From: Promethearchaeota archaeon
GTDB lineage: Archaea > Asgardarchaeota > Lokiarchaeia > Sigyniarchaeales > SOKP01
Length of the DNA: 35,979 nt
Direction: 5' to 3'
Assembly (NCBI GenBank): GCA_016840165.1
Contig: JAEOSU010000023.1
Span: forward strand, 1 to 35,979
Below are positions 18,007-26,820 of this stretch, one piece after another. The notes under the pieces were generated by a model. That model saw only the letters and a list, made by a program, of their open reading frames with translations. It searched no databases and was not told where the DNA came from. The first letter of the stretch is position 1, and each line of letters starts with the position of its first letter. Position numbers and translations under genes: made by a program.

Positions 18007-18681
18007 TTATAGGGAACCTAGTTCCGTATCATCCCAGGCATCTTGGAAGATTTTTAATCCTTTATCAGTAAAAGGATGCTCAAAACTACTTTTATATACT
18101 TCGAATCCCGCGGTTACAATATCTGCTCCCATTATCGCAGCCTCAACTATCTGCTTGCCGTTCCTTACAGCAGCAATTATTATTTCAGTGTCAAAATCAT
18201 AATTACGATACATTGAGACAATATCTGACATCAATTGAGTACAATCCACCCCAGATGCTTCTTGCCATCCGATAAATGGCGAGCAGTAAGTAGCACCTAA
18301 TCTCCCTGCTTGTAAAGCCTGCGAAGCAGTAAAAACTAAGGTTACATTTACTTTAATTGAAGCTTCAGTAAGCTTTTTTGTTGCTATTAATCCTTTTTCA
18401 TTACAAGGAATTTTAATTACGAAATTATGAGATAGTTGAGCGATCTTCTTAGCTTGTTCTATCATTTCTTCAGCTTTGGTAAGGTGCGGATCGATTTCAA
18501 CTGAGATTGGGAATTCTATGTCATCAAATTCACTAGCAAATTCTTTAATTACCGAAAAAAACGGTTTCCCTGAATTTTTTACATGTTTAGGATTCGAGGT
18601 GACTCCATTAATCTTCCAATTTTCCAATGCATATTTTATCTCATCTATTTTAGCACTATCTAAAAAATATTTCATCTTCAT
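18007..18681 (-). CDS. FSA-type transaldolase, candidate sulfofructose transaldolase
   Basis: 224 residues from ATG 18681 (a second ATG at 18675 would give the usual family start KYFLDSA). Small transaldolases/fructose-6-phosphate aldolases form decameric TIM barrels. Seen: N-terminal YFLDSAKIDEI, INGVTSNP, Schiff-base lysine K90 in FVIKIPCNEKGL, then VTLVFTASQALQAGRLGA and CSPFIGW. E. coli FSA has Arg (R134) in the SPYVGR-type motif, contacting phosphate; here it is W139. The loop that usually reads ASFKTPRQ reads AAVRNGKQ. Changed phosphate-site residues fit a substrate with another C6 group, such as sulfonate. First gene of the operon, with only about 11 bp before the next start. Confidence 0.87.
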   Translation of the reverse strand: MKMKYFLDSAKIDEIKYALENWKINGVTSNPKHVKNSGKPFFSVIKEFASEFDDIEFPISVEIDPHLTKAEEMIEQAKKIAQLSHNFVIKIPCNEKGLIATKKLTEASIKVNVTLVFTASQALQAGRLGATYCSPFIGWQEASGVDCTQLMSDIVSMYRNYDFDTEIIIAAVRNGKQIVEAAIMGADIVTAGFEVYKSSFEHPFTDKGLKIFQDAWDDTELGSL

Positions 18682-18725
18682 CTTCCGTTTTTGCTTTAAT
18701 TATATTTCTCAAGAAAGTAAAAAAT

Positions 18726-18740
18726 CCATAAGATTTATGG
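18726..18740. promoter_or_regulatory. Hyphenated palindrome in divergent promoter of the sulfo-type operon
   Basis: Perfect arms CCATAA and TTATGG separated by GAT, flanked by A-rich and T-rich stretches. It lies 45 bp upstream of the transaldolase ATG and about 20 bp upstream of a TATA-like AATATAATTA on the minus strand (about 18698-18707), between divergent genes. Similar geometry (3-nt spacer, just upstream of TATA) occurs at 9674-9696, though the sequences differ. Probable operator. Confidence 0.4.
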
Positions 18741-18831
18741 TTTTCTTCTCTAATCAATTAACTCCAACTGCTCTTTATTTTATGATTAAAATTTAAATAA
18801 ATTTAATCAAGAGTAAACACAATTTCTATAT

Positions 18832-19338
18832 ATGATAACATTTCATGACAGTATGATTGAATATCAAAACCAACTAAAGAAAGGGATAATTCAGAAAGCT
18901 TATCGGGGATTAATGCAATATTTTGGATCCTTGAGATCATATTTTAAAAAGAATTATCCCGATTACTCTGTGTCAGGTAGTATTTATTTTGGATACATGG
19001 ATATGACATATTTTGCATTCAATCCACCTTTATTGAAAGATCGAAAATTAAAGATTGCGATTATATATTTGCATAAGGAATTCAGATTTGAAGTATGGTT
19101 GGGAGGATATAATAAAACTGTTCAGAAAGAATACTGGGATTTGGTTAGGGAAAGGGATTGGAATAAATACCATATTCCGTCAAGTATAGAAGGAATCGAT
19201 TCTATTGTGGAATATATTTTAGTTGATCATCCGGATTTTAGTGATTTAGATGCACTAACTATACAAATTGAAAGAGGAACAATGAATTTTGTAAAGGATG
19301 TTGAAGATTTCTTATCCCGTTTAAATATAATTGAATAA
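18832..19338 (+). CDS. Conserved-looking hypothetical protein (possibly DUF7000-like)
   Basis: 168 residues from ATG 18832. A predicted soluble alpha/beta protein with no catalytic motif I can name. The pattern of an N-terminal helical segment followed by YFAFNPP, LKIAIIYLHKEFRFEVWLGG and a C-terminal helix is reminiscent of small bacterial and archaeal proteins labelled DUF7000, but this is from memory and weak. It is divergent from the sulfo-type operon and 45 bp upstream of the amidohydrolase gene, so it probably leads a three-gene transcript. Confidence 0.6.
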   Translation: MITFHDSMIEYQNQLKKGIIQKAYRGLMQYFGSLRSYFKKNYPDYSVSGSIYFGYMDMTYFAFNPPLLKDRKLKIAIIYLHKEFRFEVWLGGYNKTVQKEYWDLVRERDWNKYHIPSSIEGIDSIVEYILVDHPDFSDLDALTIQIERGTMNFVKDVEDFLSRLNIIE

Positions 19339-19383
19339 ACTTAATTAAAAATTAAAAATAGGAAAATATGAGTCTGAATAACT

Positions 19384-20160
19384 ATGCGAATCATTGACAG
19401 TCATGCTCATATATTTGATTCTCCAGGATATGTAGAGAATCTTATTAATGCAATGGATGAAAATAACATTGAAAGAACTTGTGTAAGTGGATTAGGGAAA
19501 AAATTTAAGTGTATGGACAATCAAGGGATAAAACAAATTCTTGGTCAATATCCGGATCGTTTTATTGGAGCCTACTATATTCGGCCTGGTTATAATAAGG
19601 TCGAAGAAGTTCAAGAGGCTTACACACAAGGGTTTAAGATGCTCAAAATTACTTTACCAAAAAAACCATATGACGATCTTAACTATTTTCCATTATGGGA
19701 ATCTGCGCAAATACTTAAAATGCCAATTCTCTTTCATACTGGAGTGGTCACCCTCCTAAAACCTGCAAAACAAGAATATATTTCTTCCTGGTACATGCAT
19801 CCTATGCGTCTTGAACCGATTGCAAATTCATTCCCCAAATTAAACATGATTATAGCCCATTTAGGTGTACATTGGAATGAAGATGCAGCAGAGGTGATTC
19901 GTATGAAAAAGAATGTATTTGCTGATCTCTCAGGGGCTCCAATGGGATGGAGGGTGAGAGCTGATAAAATCGGAATGGATCATTATTTATGGTGGAAAGG
20001 CGCGTTTAAAAAAATCGTTTTTGGAACAGATGTTTTTTACACCCAGATCACGCAAATTCTTAAGGAGGATATGGTCAGATTGGATAAGTTAAATATAGAT
20101 CATGAAACCCAAAAACTCATCTTTTCCGGGAATATATTAAAAATGTTAGGTGAGAAATAA
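19384..20160 (+). CDS. Amidohydrolase-superfamily metal-dependent hydrolase
   Basis: 258 residues from ATG 19384. Amidohydrolase-2 (COG2159-type) fold: N-terminal metal motif DSHAHIF (H7, H9), a mid-protein His in LFHTG, another in IIAHLGVHWNED, and the terminal metal Asp in FGTDVFY. This family contains decarboxylases such as ACMSD, lactonases and other C-C or ester hydrolases. Its stop codon directly adjoins the start of the NagB-like gene. In a sugar-catabolism island a lactonase or deacetylase-like role is possible, but the substrate is not determinable. Confidence 0.82.
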   Translation: MRIIDSHAHIFDSPGYVENLINAMDENNIERTCVSGLGKKFKCMDNQGIKQILGQYPDRFIGAYYIRPGYNKVEEVQEAYTQGFKMLKITLPKKPYDDLNYFPLWESAQILKMPILFHTGVVTLLKPAKQEYISSWYMHPMRLEPIANSFPKLNMIIAHLGVHWNEDAAEVIRMKKNVFADLSGAPMGWRVRADKIGMDHYLWWKGAFKKIVFGTDVFYTQITQILKEDMVRLDKLNIDHETQKLIFSGNILKMLGEK

Positions 20161-21009
20161 TTGATTATAAGAAGCGATGAGATCCGAACATTATTAAACT
20201 TAACGCCAGAAAAGGTGATTGAAAAGGCGGGAGACCATCTTTTACTATGTAAGGATTTAGAAGAATTACATCATCATTTTGCTAAGAGTATTTTTGATGA
20301 AATTCAGAAAAACAATATTCAAAAAAAGCCTACAAGACTCATTCTTCCAGTTGGACCAACAGGGCAATATCCAATATTAACTACCATGATTGAAGAAGAT
20401 CAGCTTTCTTTAGAGCATTGTTGGTTTTTCTTTATGGACGAATATTGCGATGAGGATGGTTTTGCTCTTCCGACTACTCATCCTTTAAGCTTTAAAAGAA
20501 TTGCTAAAATGCTGTTTCTTATTCCTCTTAAAGATGGTTATGGATTAAATTATGAGCAAATTATTTTCCCTGACGAATTGAATATCCATAAGTTATCAAA
20601 GATGATAAGGGAAATTAATGGCATAGATACATGCTATGGAGGCATTGGAATTCATGGCCATGTTGCTTTTAATGAACCTTCTGCAAGGGTTTTTGATTCT
20701 GATTCTCGAAAGGTGCGATTGAATAAATATACCATAACTATGAACGCAATCCGCTCTCAAGTAGGTGGAAATTTGGTAAATTTTCCCAAATTTGCTTTTA
20801 CGTTAGGAATGAAGCAAATACTAAGAGCCAAAAGAATTCGCTTATATTGTCGAAATGGGAGCCCTTATGATTGGGCAAATACGATCTTAAGAATCGCGTT
20901 ATTTGGAAACCAAGGAGATGATTATCCTGTAACATATATCCGTAAACATCCTGACTATAAAATAATCACCGATAAAGATACTTTAGAATCTCCTAAAAAT
21001 GTTATCTAA
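20161..21009 (+). CDS. Glucosamine-6-phosphate deaminase-like protein with altered active site
   Basis: 282 residues from a TTG start directly after the amidohydrolase stop. NagB-type enzymes convert glucosamine-6-phosphate to fructose-6-phosphate and ammonia. D93 in FMDEY matches NagB D72. The active-site loop reads GGIGIHGHVAFNEP, where NagB has GxDGHIAFNEP, so the catalytic D141 position is H165, while H167 and E172 (H143 and E148 in NagB) are kept. The protein may have shifted chemistry, for instance as an isomerase or lactonase on another sugar phosphate. Its neighbours are an amidohydrolase upstream and a convergent beta-mannosidase. Confidence 0.8.
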   Translation: MIIRSDEIRTLLNLTPEKVIEKAGDHLLLCKDLEELHHHFAKSIFDEIQKNNIQKKPTRLILPVGPTGQYPILTTMIEEDQLSLEHCWFFFMDEYCDEDGFALPTTHPLSFKRIAKMLFLIPLKDGYGLNYEQIIFPDELNIHKLSKMIREINGIDTCYGGIGIHGHVAFNEPSARVFDSDSRKVRLNKYTITMNAIRSQVGGNLVNFPKFAFTLGMKQILRAKRIRLYCRNGSPYDWANTILRIALFGNQGDDYPVTYIRKHPDYKIITDKDTLESPKNVI

Positions 21010-21018
21010 TAAGTCATT

Positions 21019-23625
21019 TTATGAATGGTCTATTAAATCATACAAAGAATAGATATTAAAAGTGTCTTTATTGATAGTATGAGGCTGATTTTTTCCGTTA
21101 TTTCCCGGTTTAATATGATTAAGTTCTATAACACGCTCTTCTTTTGGTGCCATAGAGAAGAAATTATCGGATGCGATAAAATCGTATTTTTTTGATGTAA
21201 TGAATACATATAAAGCAATATTTTTTGTTTTAATTTTTATTTGATACTGTGAATGATCTTTACCTTCTTCAGTTTTTTTGAGATCCCATGCAATTTCTGG
21301 ATTTTTTAATTCAAATCTTTTAGGAGCGTCAAACAGTCTCATTCCATTTGTTAATGGTTGGCCCTCAATTCCGTAAAAAAGAACAATCGTTGGCTCCTTC
21401 GATTCAAATTGAAATTCTGAAATATCCACGTTCTCTAAACACTGTGAATAGCAGGGTGGCACTTGGACCTTATAAAAACCCTCTTTTAAGAGTTCTCCTT
21501 GATTATTATATAATTTCCAGAAATAAGTTCCAGAACGAGCTGAAGGATAGTCATTTGTAATCCACACTTCAAAAGCATTCTTGTCTTCTCGTACACTAGG
21601 TAATAATGGAGCATAAAATCTCCGGGCAAAATAATGTAGCGCTTTCCATCTTCCATAGTAATCAAAGGAAGACCAACTCGCTACTGGCCAACAATCATTT
21701 AATTGCCAATACAGTGACCCCATGCAATGATACTCATTTCGATTTTGCCTCCAATACTCAACTCCATATTGAATAGCTTCCGCTTGGGTGATTTGAGACA
21801 AAATGATTTGCTTTTCAAACTCTTTTGGTATGTTAAATCGCTTTCTCATATAGCGTAGGATTTTTTTATTTCCACCTTCATTTTTTTGGTGATTATTCAT
21901 TATTGGAGAATCAAGATAAAGTTCCTCCTCAGGACAAAAAGATCTTATGGTTTTTATTGAAGGGAAGCTTTCAAATCCAAATTCTGACATAAATCGAGAA
22001 TTAAACTTTCTATATGACTTAAATGACGCACCTCCATGCCAAACTCTCCAAAAGTGTGAGTCTCCGCTTTCTACATTGTTAGCGTTCGTAGAAAGCGATT
22101 TTGAACCGTCATAGTTATCCAAGGCAGAACTAGGCCAATACTGATGCCGAAGATCATATTTTTTAATTAAATTGGGAATGATCTCTTTAAAGAGCTTTAA
22201 ATATCCTTTTTCATATTCCTCGATTAATTCTGAGTCTTTTAGATTTGCATTGAAAAGTAGCCAATTCCATAATTGTTCTAATTCATTATTTCCACACCAC
22301 AGTGCCAAACTTGGATGATTTCTCAGCCTTTTTATGTTTTGTATCGCTTCTCGTTTGACATTCTCGATAAATTGCTGATGAATTGGATATATTGCACAAG
22401 CAAATGGAAAATCTTGCCAAACTAAGATACCATGTTTATCACATAATTCATAAAATCGGTCATCCTCATAAATCCCGCCCCCCCATACTCGTATAAAGTT
22501 CATATTCGCAGTAATGCAATTTTCGATGTTTTGTTCATAGAGCCCTAATTTCTTCCCACGTGGAATAAAGCTGTCAACGGGAATCCAGTTAGCTCCTTTT
22601 GCGAAAATTGGAATTCCATTCAACGTAAAATAGAATGACTCTCCCCATTTATCGAGTTCGCGATTTAATTTAACTTCTCGAATTCCAAACTTTGAGTGAT
22701 ATGAATCGATTAATTCATCCTTATAGTATAATGAAAGATTAAGATCATAGAGATTTGGCGTACCTAGATCATGTGTCCACCATATATAGGGGTATTCAAG
22801 ATTAAATTGTACTTTTGAATCTGATTTAGTAAGATCATAGTCCTTTTCATATGATATATCGTCTGGACCCTTAATAGAGCAAATCAATTTTAACAGACCA
22901 ATTTTATCGGGTTGAATCGCATCTGATAATTGAGTGGAAATTATTAGCTCCACATAATCAATATTTAAGGCGCTATATTCTTTCAGATTAGAAAAAGAAT
23001 CAACATCTTTATTATAGGTGAAGTTGTTATCTAGATAATACGATTCAATCATTAAATCATCATATGCCTTTATTTCCACGTCCTTCCATATTCCAATATC
23101 TGGCAATTTTGGTCCCCAATCCCAGCCAAAAGAATACTGTGCTTTCCGTATATAAGGCACTCCTGGTATACTGTGGGTCGTTTTTAGTTGTACACCATAT
23201 TGATCCACTAGTTCTTTTGCTATCTGAACTGGACTTCTGATAGATACTCTTAACGTGTTGTTTTTCTTTCTTGCGACATTTTTTATATCAAAGTCATACT
23301 TTTGAAACATATTTTCTGTGGTGCCTAACCGAGTTCCGTTGAGTTCAACTTTAGCAAAAGTATCTATTCCCTTAAATTCTAAAATAAGATGTTTATAAGA
23401 TAACAACTCCTCTTTAAGATCAAATTGTGTTTCAAATTCCCATTCACAATTAAAGATATCCTTGACATTATGTTCATTATCGCCATAAAATGGATCATCG
23501 ATAAGCTCATTATCTACTAATGCTTCAAAGACAGTTCCTGGAACTTCTATTTCTGTTATTATCTCATCAAACTTACTTTTCACGTTCCACTTTCTATTAA
23601 GAGAACAAACAATTTTTGGTTTCAA
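21019..23625 (-). CDS. GH2 beta-mannosidase
   Basis: 868 residues, typical for GH2 beta-mannosidases. N-terminal sugar-binding domain (KWNVKSKFD, PGTVFEALV), immunoglobulin-like domain, then a TIM barrel with IRVWGGGIYEDDRFYELCDKHGI, LVWQDFPFACA, acid/base E448 in WCGNNELEQLW and nucleophile E548 in FMSEFGFESFPS. The GNNE and SEFGFxSFPS patterns separate beta-mannosidases from beta-galactosidases. No signal peptide, so it should trim mannosides inside the cell. It is convergent with the NagB-like gene and lies downstream of the metallo-hydrolase gene on the same strand (about 50 bp apart). Confidence 0.93.
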   Translation of the reverse strand: MKPKIVCSLNRKWNVKSKFDEIITEIEVPGTVFEALVDNELIDDPFYGDNEHNVKDIFNCEWEFETQFDLKEELLSYKHLILEFKGIDTFAKVELNGTRLGTTENMFQKYDFDIKNVARKKNNTLRVSIRSPVQIAKELVDQYGVQLKTTHSIPGVPYIRKAQYSFGWDWGPKLPDIGIWKDVEIKAYDDLMIESYYLDNNFTYNKDVDSFSNLKEYSALNIDYVELIISTQLSDAIQPDKIGLLKLICSIKGPDDISYEKDYDLTKSDSKVQFNLEYPYIWWTHDLGTPNLYDLNLSLYYKDELIDSYHSKFGIREVKLNRELDKWGESFYFTLNGIPIFAKGANWIPVDSFIPRGKKLGLYEQNIENCITANMNFIRVWGGGIYEDDRFYELCDKHGILVWQDFPFACAIYPIHQQFIENVKREAIQNIKRLRNHPSLALWCGNNELEQLWNWLLFNANLKDSELIEEYEKGYLKLFKEIIPNLIKKYDLRHQYWPSSALDNYDGSKSLSTNANNVESGDSHFWRVWHGGASFKSYRKFNSRFMSEFGFESFPSIKTIRSFCPEEELYLDSPIMNNHQKNEGGNKKILRYMRKRFNIPKEFEKQIILSQITQAEAIQYGVEYWRQNRNEYHCMGSLYWQLNDCWPVASWSSFDYYGRWKALHYFARRFYAPLLPSVREDKNAFEVWITNDYPSARSGTYFWKLYNNQGELLKEGFYKVQVPPCYSQCLENVDISEFQFESKEPTIVLFYGIEGQPLTNGMRLFDAPKRFELKNPEIAWDLKKTEEGKDHSQYQIKIKTKNIALYVFITSKKYDFIASDNFFSMAPKEERVIELNHIKPGNNGKNQPHTINKDTFNIYSLYDLIDHS

Positions 23626-23676
23626 AGTCTTATCTTTTTAGTTTTAAATATGAATGATAATTATAATTTTTCTTTT

Positions 23677-24480
23677 TTATTCTATTACATACTTGAACTT
23701 TCCATCATCCAGAATCCACGCGTCTAGGAATTTATCTTTTATCTTCGAATTCCATATGGTCTCAATATTAGAAATTCCACTCATTAAAGATTCCAGCAGT
23801 TCCGTTCCTACTGGAAATATTTCATGGGAGGGATATAACTCAGAAACACCACATTTTACGCAAATTTCAAGCATTTTATGCAAACTTGAGAGGATCATGG
23901 GGAATTTTTTCCTTTTTGGAAGGTATATTGTCCCATAATGAGCAGTATCACCTGTAAACAGCTCATTTTTATTTGATAATAATGATATTGAGCCCGAAGA
24001 ATGCCCTGGAGTATGAATAACTTTTAATGAGATATCTCCTAAATTAAATTCATATCCCTCCTCAATACTTTTAATACTTGTTGCTGGCTTTAAAATAAAA
24101 TTCTTTTTTGCATAATATTTGACAATCTCCTGTGGCGAATCTCTAAGAAAAGATACATCAAATGGTTTTGTAAGTTCTTTTGCTTCTAAAGAGTGAACAC
24201 TTATTTCATTGAACTCTTCATCTGCTCCACGATGATCAAAGTGAGTATGAGTGTTTACCACTATTAGCTTTTTCTCTCCTATAAGACTGTCTACTAAGGG
24301 TCTTAAAGGGAAAAGCCCACTTCCCGTATCGATTAAAAGTGCTCTTTCTTTTCCGACTAATAAGTATAGATTTATAATTTTAGTATAGAACCGAGGTTCA
24401 AGATTATCTAAACGTTCTCGAATCACATAAAGATATTTTTTGTGTTTTATTACCTCATACCAAGTTGTTCCTTCATCCAT
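23677..24480 (-). CDS. Metallo-beta-lactamase-fold hydrolase
   Basis: 267 residues if started at ATG 24480; an upstream TTG (24522) gives 281 but less family-like sequence. The metal-binding signature THTHFDHRGA is intact, followed by HTPGHSSGS with a third His, GDTAHYG with the bridging Asp, and YPSHE with a C-terminal His. Glyoxalase II-type MBL proteins hydrolyse thioesters, lactones or phosphodiesters. It is divergent from the second GPH transporter and upstream of the beta-mannosidase. A lactonase role in sugar oxidation is possible but unproven. Confidence 0.88.
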   Translation of the reverse strand: MDEGTTWYEVIKHKKYLYVIRERLDNLEPRFYTKIINLYLLVGKERALLIDTGSGLFPLRPLVDSLIGEKKLIVVNTHTHFDHRGADEEFNEISVHSLEAKELTKPFDVSFLRDSPQEIVKYYAKKNFILKPATSIKSIEEGYEFNLGDISLKVIHTPGHSSGSISLLSNKNELFTGDTAHYGTIYLPKRKKFPMILSSLHKMLEICVKCGVSELYPSHEIFPVGTELLESLMSGISNIETIWNSKIKDKFLDAWILDDGKFKYVIE

Positions 24481-24608
24481 AGGAATTTTAATACACCTAA
24501 GGAAATAAAAATGATTACTCAACTGAAAAGTTAGAATCTTTTAAAATAATAAATACTATGAAAATCATATTTACTATTAGCAATAAAAATTCTTAGAGTA
24601 GAAGTATT

Positions 24609-26042
24609 ATGGTAGAAACAAATAAGAACCTTGAAGAAATGGACTTCCTTCCATATGAACCCCGTATGGAACCTTCAGCACCAGATTCTCTTTCTGTAAA
24701 AAGGACCATATTCATTTCTTTTGCCTTTTTTATCGTGTTGTTAGCTTGGTCATACTTTAATTTTAAAGTTCCACTTTTAATTAGTGATATTTTAGGTGAA
24801 GGCTATCCATTTCTTGATTTAATTAAAGGCTCAATAATGGCTATAGATAACATTGTTGCAGTTATCCTACAGCCTTATTTTGGAGATCTCAGTGATAGAA
24901 CAAAAAGTAGAGTTGGAAGGCGAATGCCCTACATCATTGTTGGCACTCTTATCTCAGCGGTATTCTTTATTACAATTCCATTCGTACAGGTTTTGGCTGG
25001 ATTTGTTTTAGTTATTTTTCTTTTTGACTTAGCTATGTCAATATATCGCTCTGCATCAATAGCTATTCTCCCTGATTACACCCCTCAGAAAGTCTATTCA
25101 AAAGGGAGTGCAATCCAACAATTCATTGCGAATTTAGGGGGACTCATCGGGTTCATCATACCTATTGTGGTTGGAGCAATTCCAGGTTTATCTGGTGTAT
25201 TGTTTGATGCATTAGGATTTATTATCGTAGGAATATTGATGGTTGTTTTACTTGGAGTTCTTATATTAACGGTAAAGGAAACGCCTACAGGGGATAAATT
25301 CTTGAAAATCTCAGATAAAAAGATCGATATAGACCCCATTTCTTATAAAGCAAAAATATCAAGAGAACCAATAAAAGAGGCGAAAATGAAAGGCAAGCGA
25401 TTCATCTCCTACCGCCAAACTGTAAAAATTCTCAGAAGCCACCGAGATTTTGCTTTCTTTGTTGCGACAGTCTTTTTTATGTATTTAGCTTTCGCTTCAG
25501 TTGAATCTTTCTTCTCAAGTTTTGCAATAGATTATATAGGTATCACCGAAGGAGAAGCAGCGACACTATTTATTGCTTATTCTGGGCCAATGATACTAGT
25601 TGCATATTTTGTAGGATTGTTGGGGCAATGGAAAAAAGTTGGAAGACGGAATGCAGTGAAGATATATTTACTATGGTTAATAATTTCTGTTTCTTTAATG
25701 GCATTCTTAATCGTACCGTCGATTTATAAAAACCATCAACCACTATTGGTTATGATTATGCTAGCACTGACTTCAATACCTTGGATGGGATTCATCGTTA
25801 TCAGTTTTTCTATATTATGGGCATTAGCTCCCGAAGGAAGGAAGGGAATCTATACAGGTATTTATTATACCTTTAACCAAGCAGCATATGCATTAGCTCC
25901 TGTGATATTTGGTGGAATTCTTACCTCAGTCTCATTTCTTTCAGATTATCGCTATATTGTAATGTTTCCCTTCATTTTAATTTGCATTGCTATTGCGTTC
26001 CTCCTATTTATTCCCATAAAAGGCGGCGAAGTAAAAGAATAA
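24609..26042 (+). CDS. GPH/SLC45-like sugar transporter
   Basis: 477 residues from ATG 24609, with about twelve membrane segments after a 30-residue hydrophilic N terminus. The loop QPYFGDLSDRTKSRVGRRMPYI is the GPH-type helix 2-3 signature and also resembles SLC45/SUT sucrose carriers. A charged cytosolic loop of about 60 residues (KFLKISDKKIDIDP through RQTVKIL) splits the two halves. A second importer for this island; beta-mannosides or another disaccharide are candidate substrates given the nearby GH2. It is convergent with the hexulose-phosphate synthase gene, a T-rich gap lying between. Confidence 0.87.
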   Translation: MVETNKNLEEMDFLPYEPRMEPSAPDSLSVKRTIFISFAFFIVLLAWSYFNFKVPLLISDILGEGYPFLDLIKGSIMAIDNIVAVILQPYFGDLSDRTKSRVGRRMPYIIVGTLISAVFFITIPFVQVLAGFVLVIFLFDLAMSIYRSASIAILPDYTPQKVYSKGSAIQQFIANLGGLIGFIIPIVVGAIPGLSGVLFDALGFIIVGILMVVLLGVLILTVKETPTGDKFLKISDKKIDIDPISYKAKISREPIKEAKMKGKRFISYRQTVKILRSHRDFAFFVATVFFMYLAFASVESFFSSFAIDYIGITEGEAATLFIAYSGPMILVAYFVGLLGQWKKVGRRNAVKIYLLWLIISVSLMAFLIVPSIYKNHQPLLVMIMLALTSIPWMGFIVISFSILWALAPEGRKGIYTGIYYTFNQAAYALAPVIFGGILTSVSFLSDYRYIVMFPFILICIAIAFLLFIPIKGGEVKE

Positions 26043-26046
26043 TTAA

Positions 26047-26061
26047 TTTTTTCCTTTTTTT
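26047..26061. terminator. T-rich tract between convergent genes
   Basis: TTTTTT, CC and a further seven T residues lie within the 22-bp gap between the transporter stop and the stop of the convergent synthase gene. This suits termination of the plus-strand transcript. Confidence 0.35.
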
Positions 26062-26064
26062 AAA

Positions 26065-26733
26065 CTAAATTTTAGTGTAATTCTCTATTAATTGTTTGAG
26101 TTGTTCAGATACTTTAGAAGGGTTCTCTGCATTTGTAATAGCTCCACCCACAATGACAATACTAATTGGATATTGCATTATATTTTGAATATCAGTTGAT
26201 CGAATTCCCCCCGCAATCGCCAACTTTGGATGATTAGGGACTTGTACCATAGCTTCAATTTCGGATAAGGGAGCCCTCCGGGAAGATTGACGATCAAGTC
26301 CGCTATGAGCTAAAGCATATGTTAGTTTTCTCCCTTTATAGTGGAGCTTCATAATCTCTTTTAATCTTTTAATCGGTTTTCGTGAGACAATGAGATCTGC
26401 CATTACTTCCACTTTATAATCATAGGAAGCTCGTAATGCCTCTTCTATAGTATTGTCATATGCATCAGCTAGTATAGATATGATATCAGCATGAGCTTCA
26501 GCTGCCAATTGTACTTCAAGATATCCCGCATCTGCGGTCTTTAAATCCGCACATATTATTTTTTCTGGAAAATTCTTTTTAAGCACTTTAACAGCTCCAA
26601 TACCCTCAGACTTGATCAAGGGGGTCCCAGCTTCTATAATATCTACAAAAGAAACCACTTGATTTGCGATTCGTAATGCATCTTCAAGACTAATAACATC
26701 AAGAGCGACTTGTAATTTTGGTTTAGAGTCCAT
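26065..26733 (-). CDS. hps: 3-hexulose-6-phosphate synthase
   Basis: 222 residues from ATG 26733, of orotidine-5'-phosphate decarboxylase-suprafamily size. The enzyme condenses formaldehyde with ribulose-5-phosphate; in archaea lacking the oxidative pentose phosphate pathway it often runs in reverse to make pentose. Seen: LQVALDV, VDIIEAGTPLIKSEG, the metal/catalytic motif ADLKTADAG, AHSGLDRQ, and phosphate-binding IAGGIRS and VIVGGAITNA. The AHSGLDRQ segment favours hexulose-phosphate synthase over ketogulonate-phosphate decarboxylase. No fused or adjacent 6-phospho-3-hexuloisomerase. A role in feeding sugar phosphates from the island into pentoses is plausible. Confidence 0.85.
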   Translation of the reverse strand: MDSKPKLQVALDVISLEDALRIANQVVSFVDIIEAGTPLIKSEGIGAVKVLKKNFPEKIICADLKTADAGYLEVQLAAEAHADIISILADAYDNTIEEALRASYDYKVEVMADLIVSRKPIKRLKEIMKLHYKGRKLTYALAHSGLDRQSSRRAPLSEIEAMVQVPNHPKLAIAGGIRSTDIQNIMQYPISIVIVGGAITNAENPSKVSEQLKQLIENYTKI

Positions 26734-26820
26734 AATATAATCTATAATATAATAGGCTTAAATACTTAATGCCGGCTTTTAATAGATTTGAAAGCAGTGT
26801 TAGATCAAGTGTTTTAAGCC

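Noticed and set aside
26065..26733. 3-keto-L-gulonate-6-phosphate decarboxylase
   Set aside because: The AHSGLDRQ and EAGTPLIKSEG patterns fit hexulose-6-phosphate synthase better, and no ascorbate-pathway genes are nearby.
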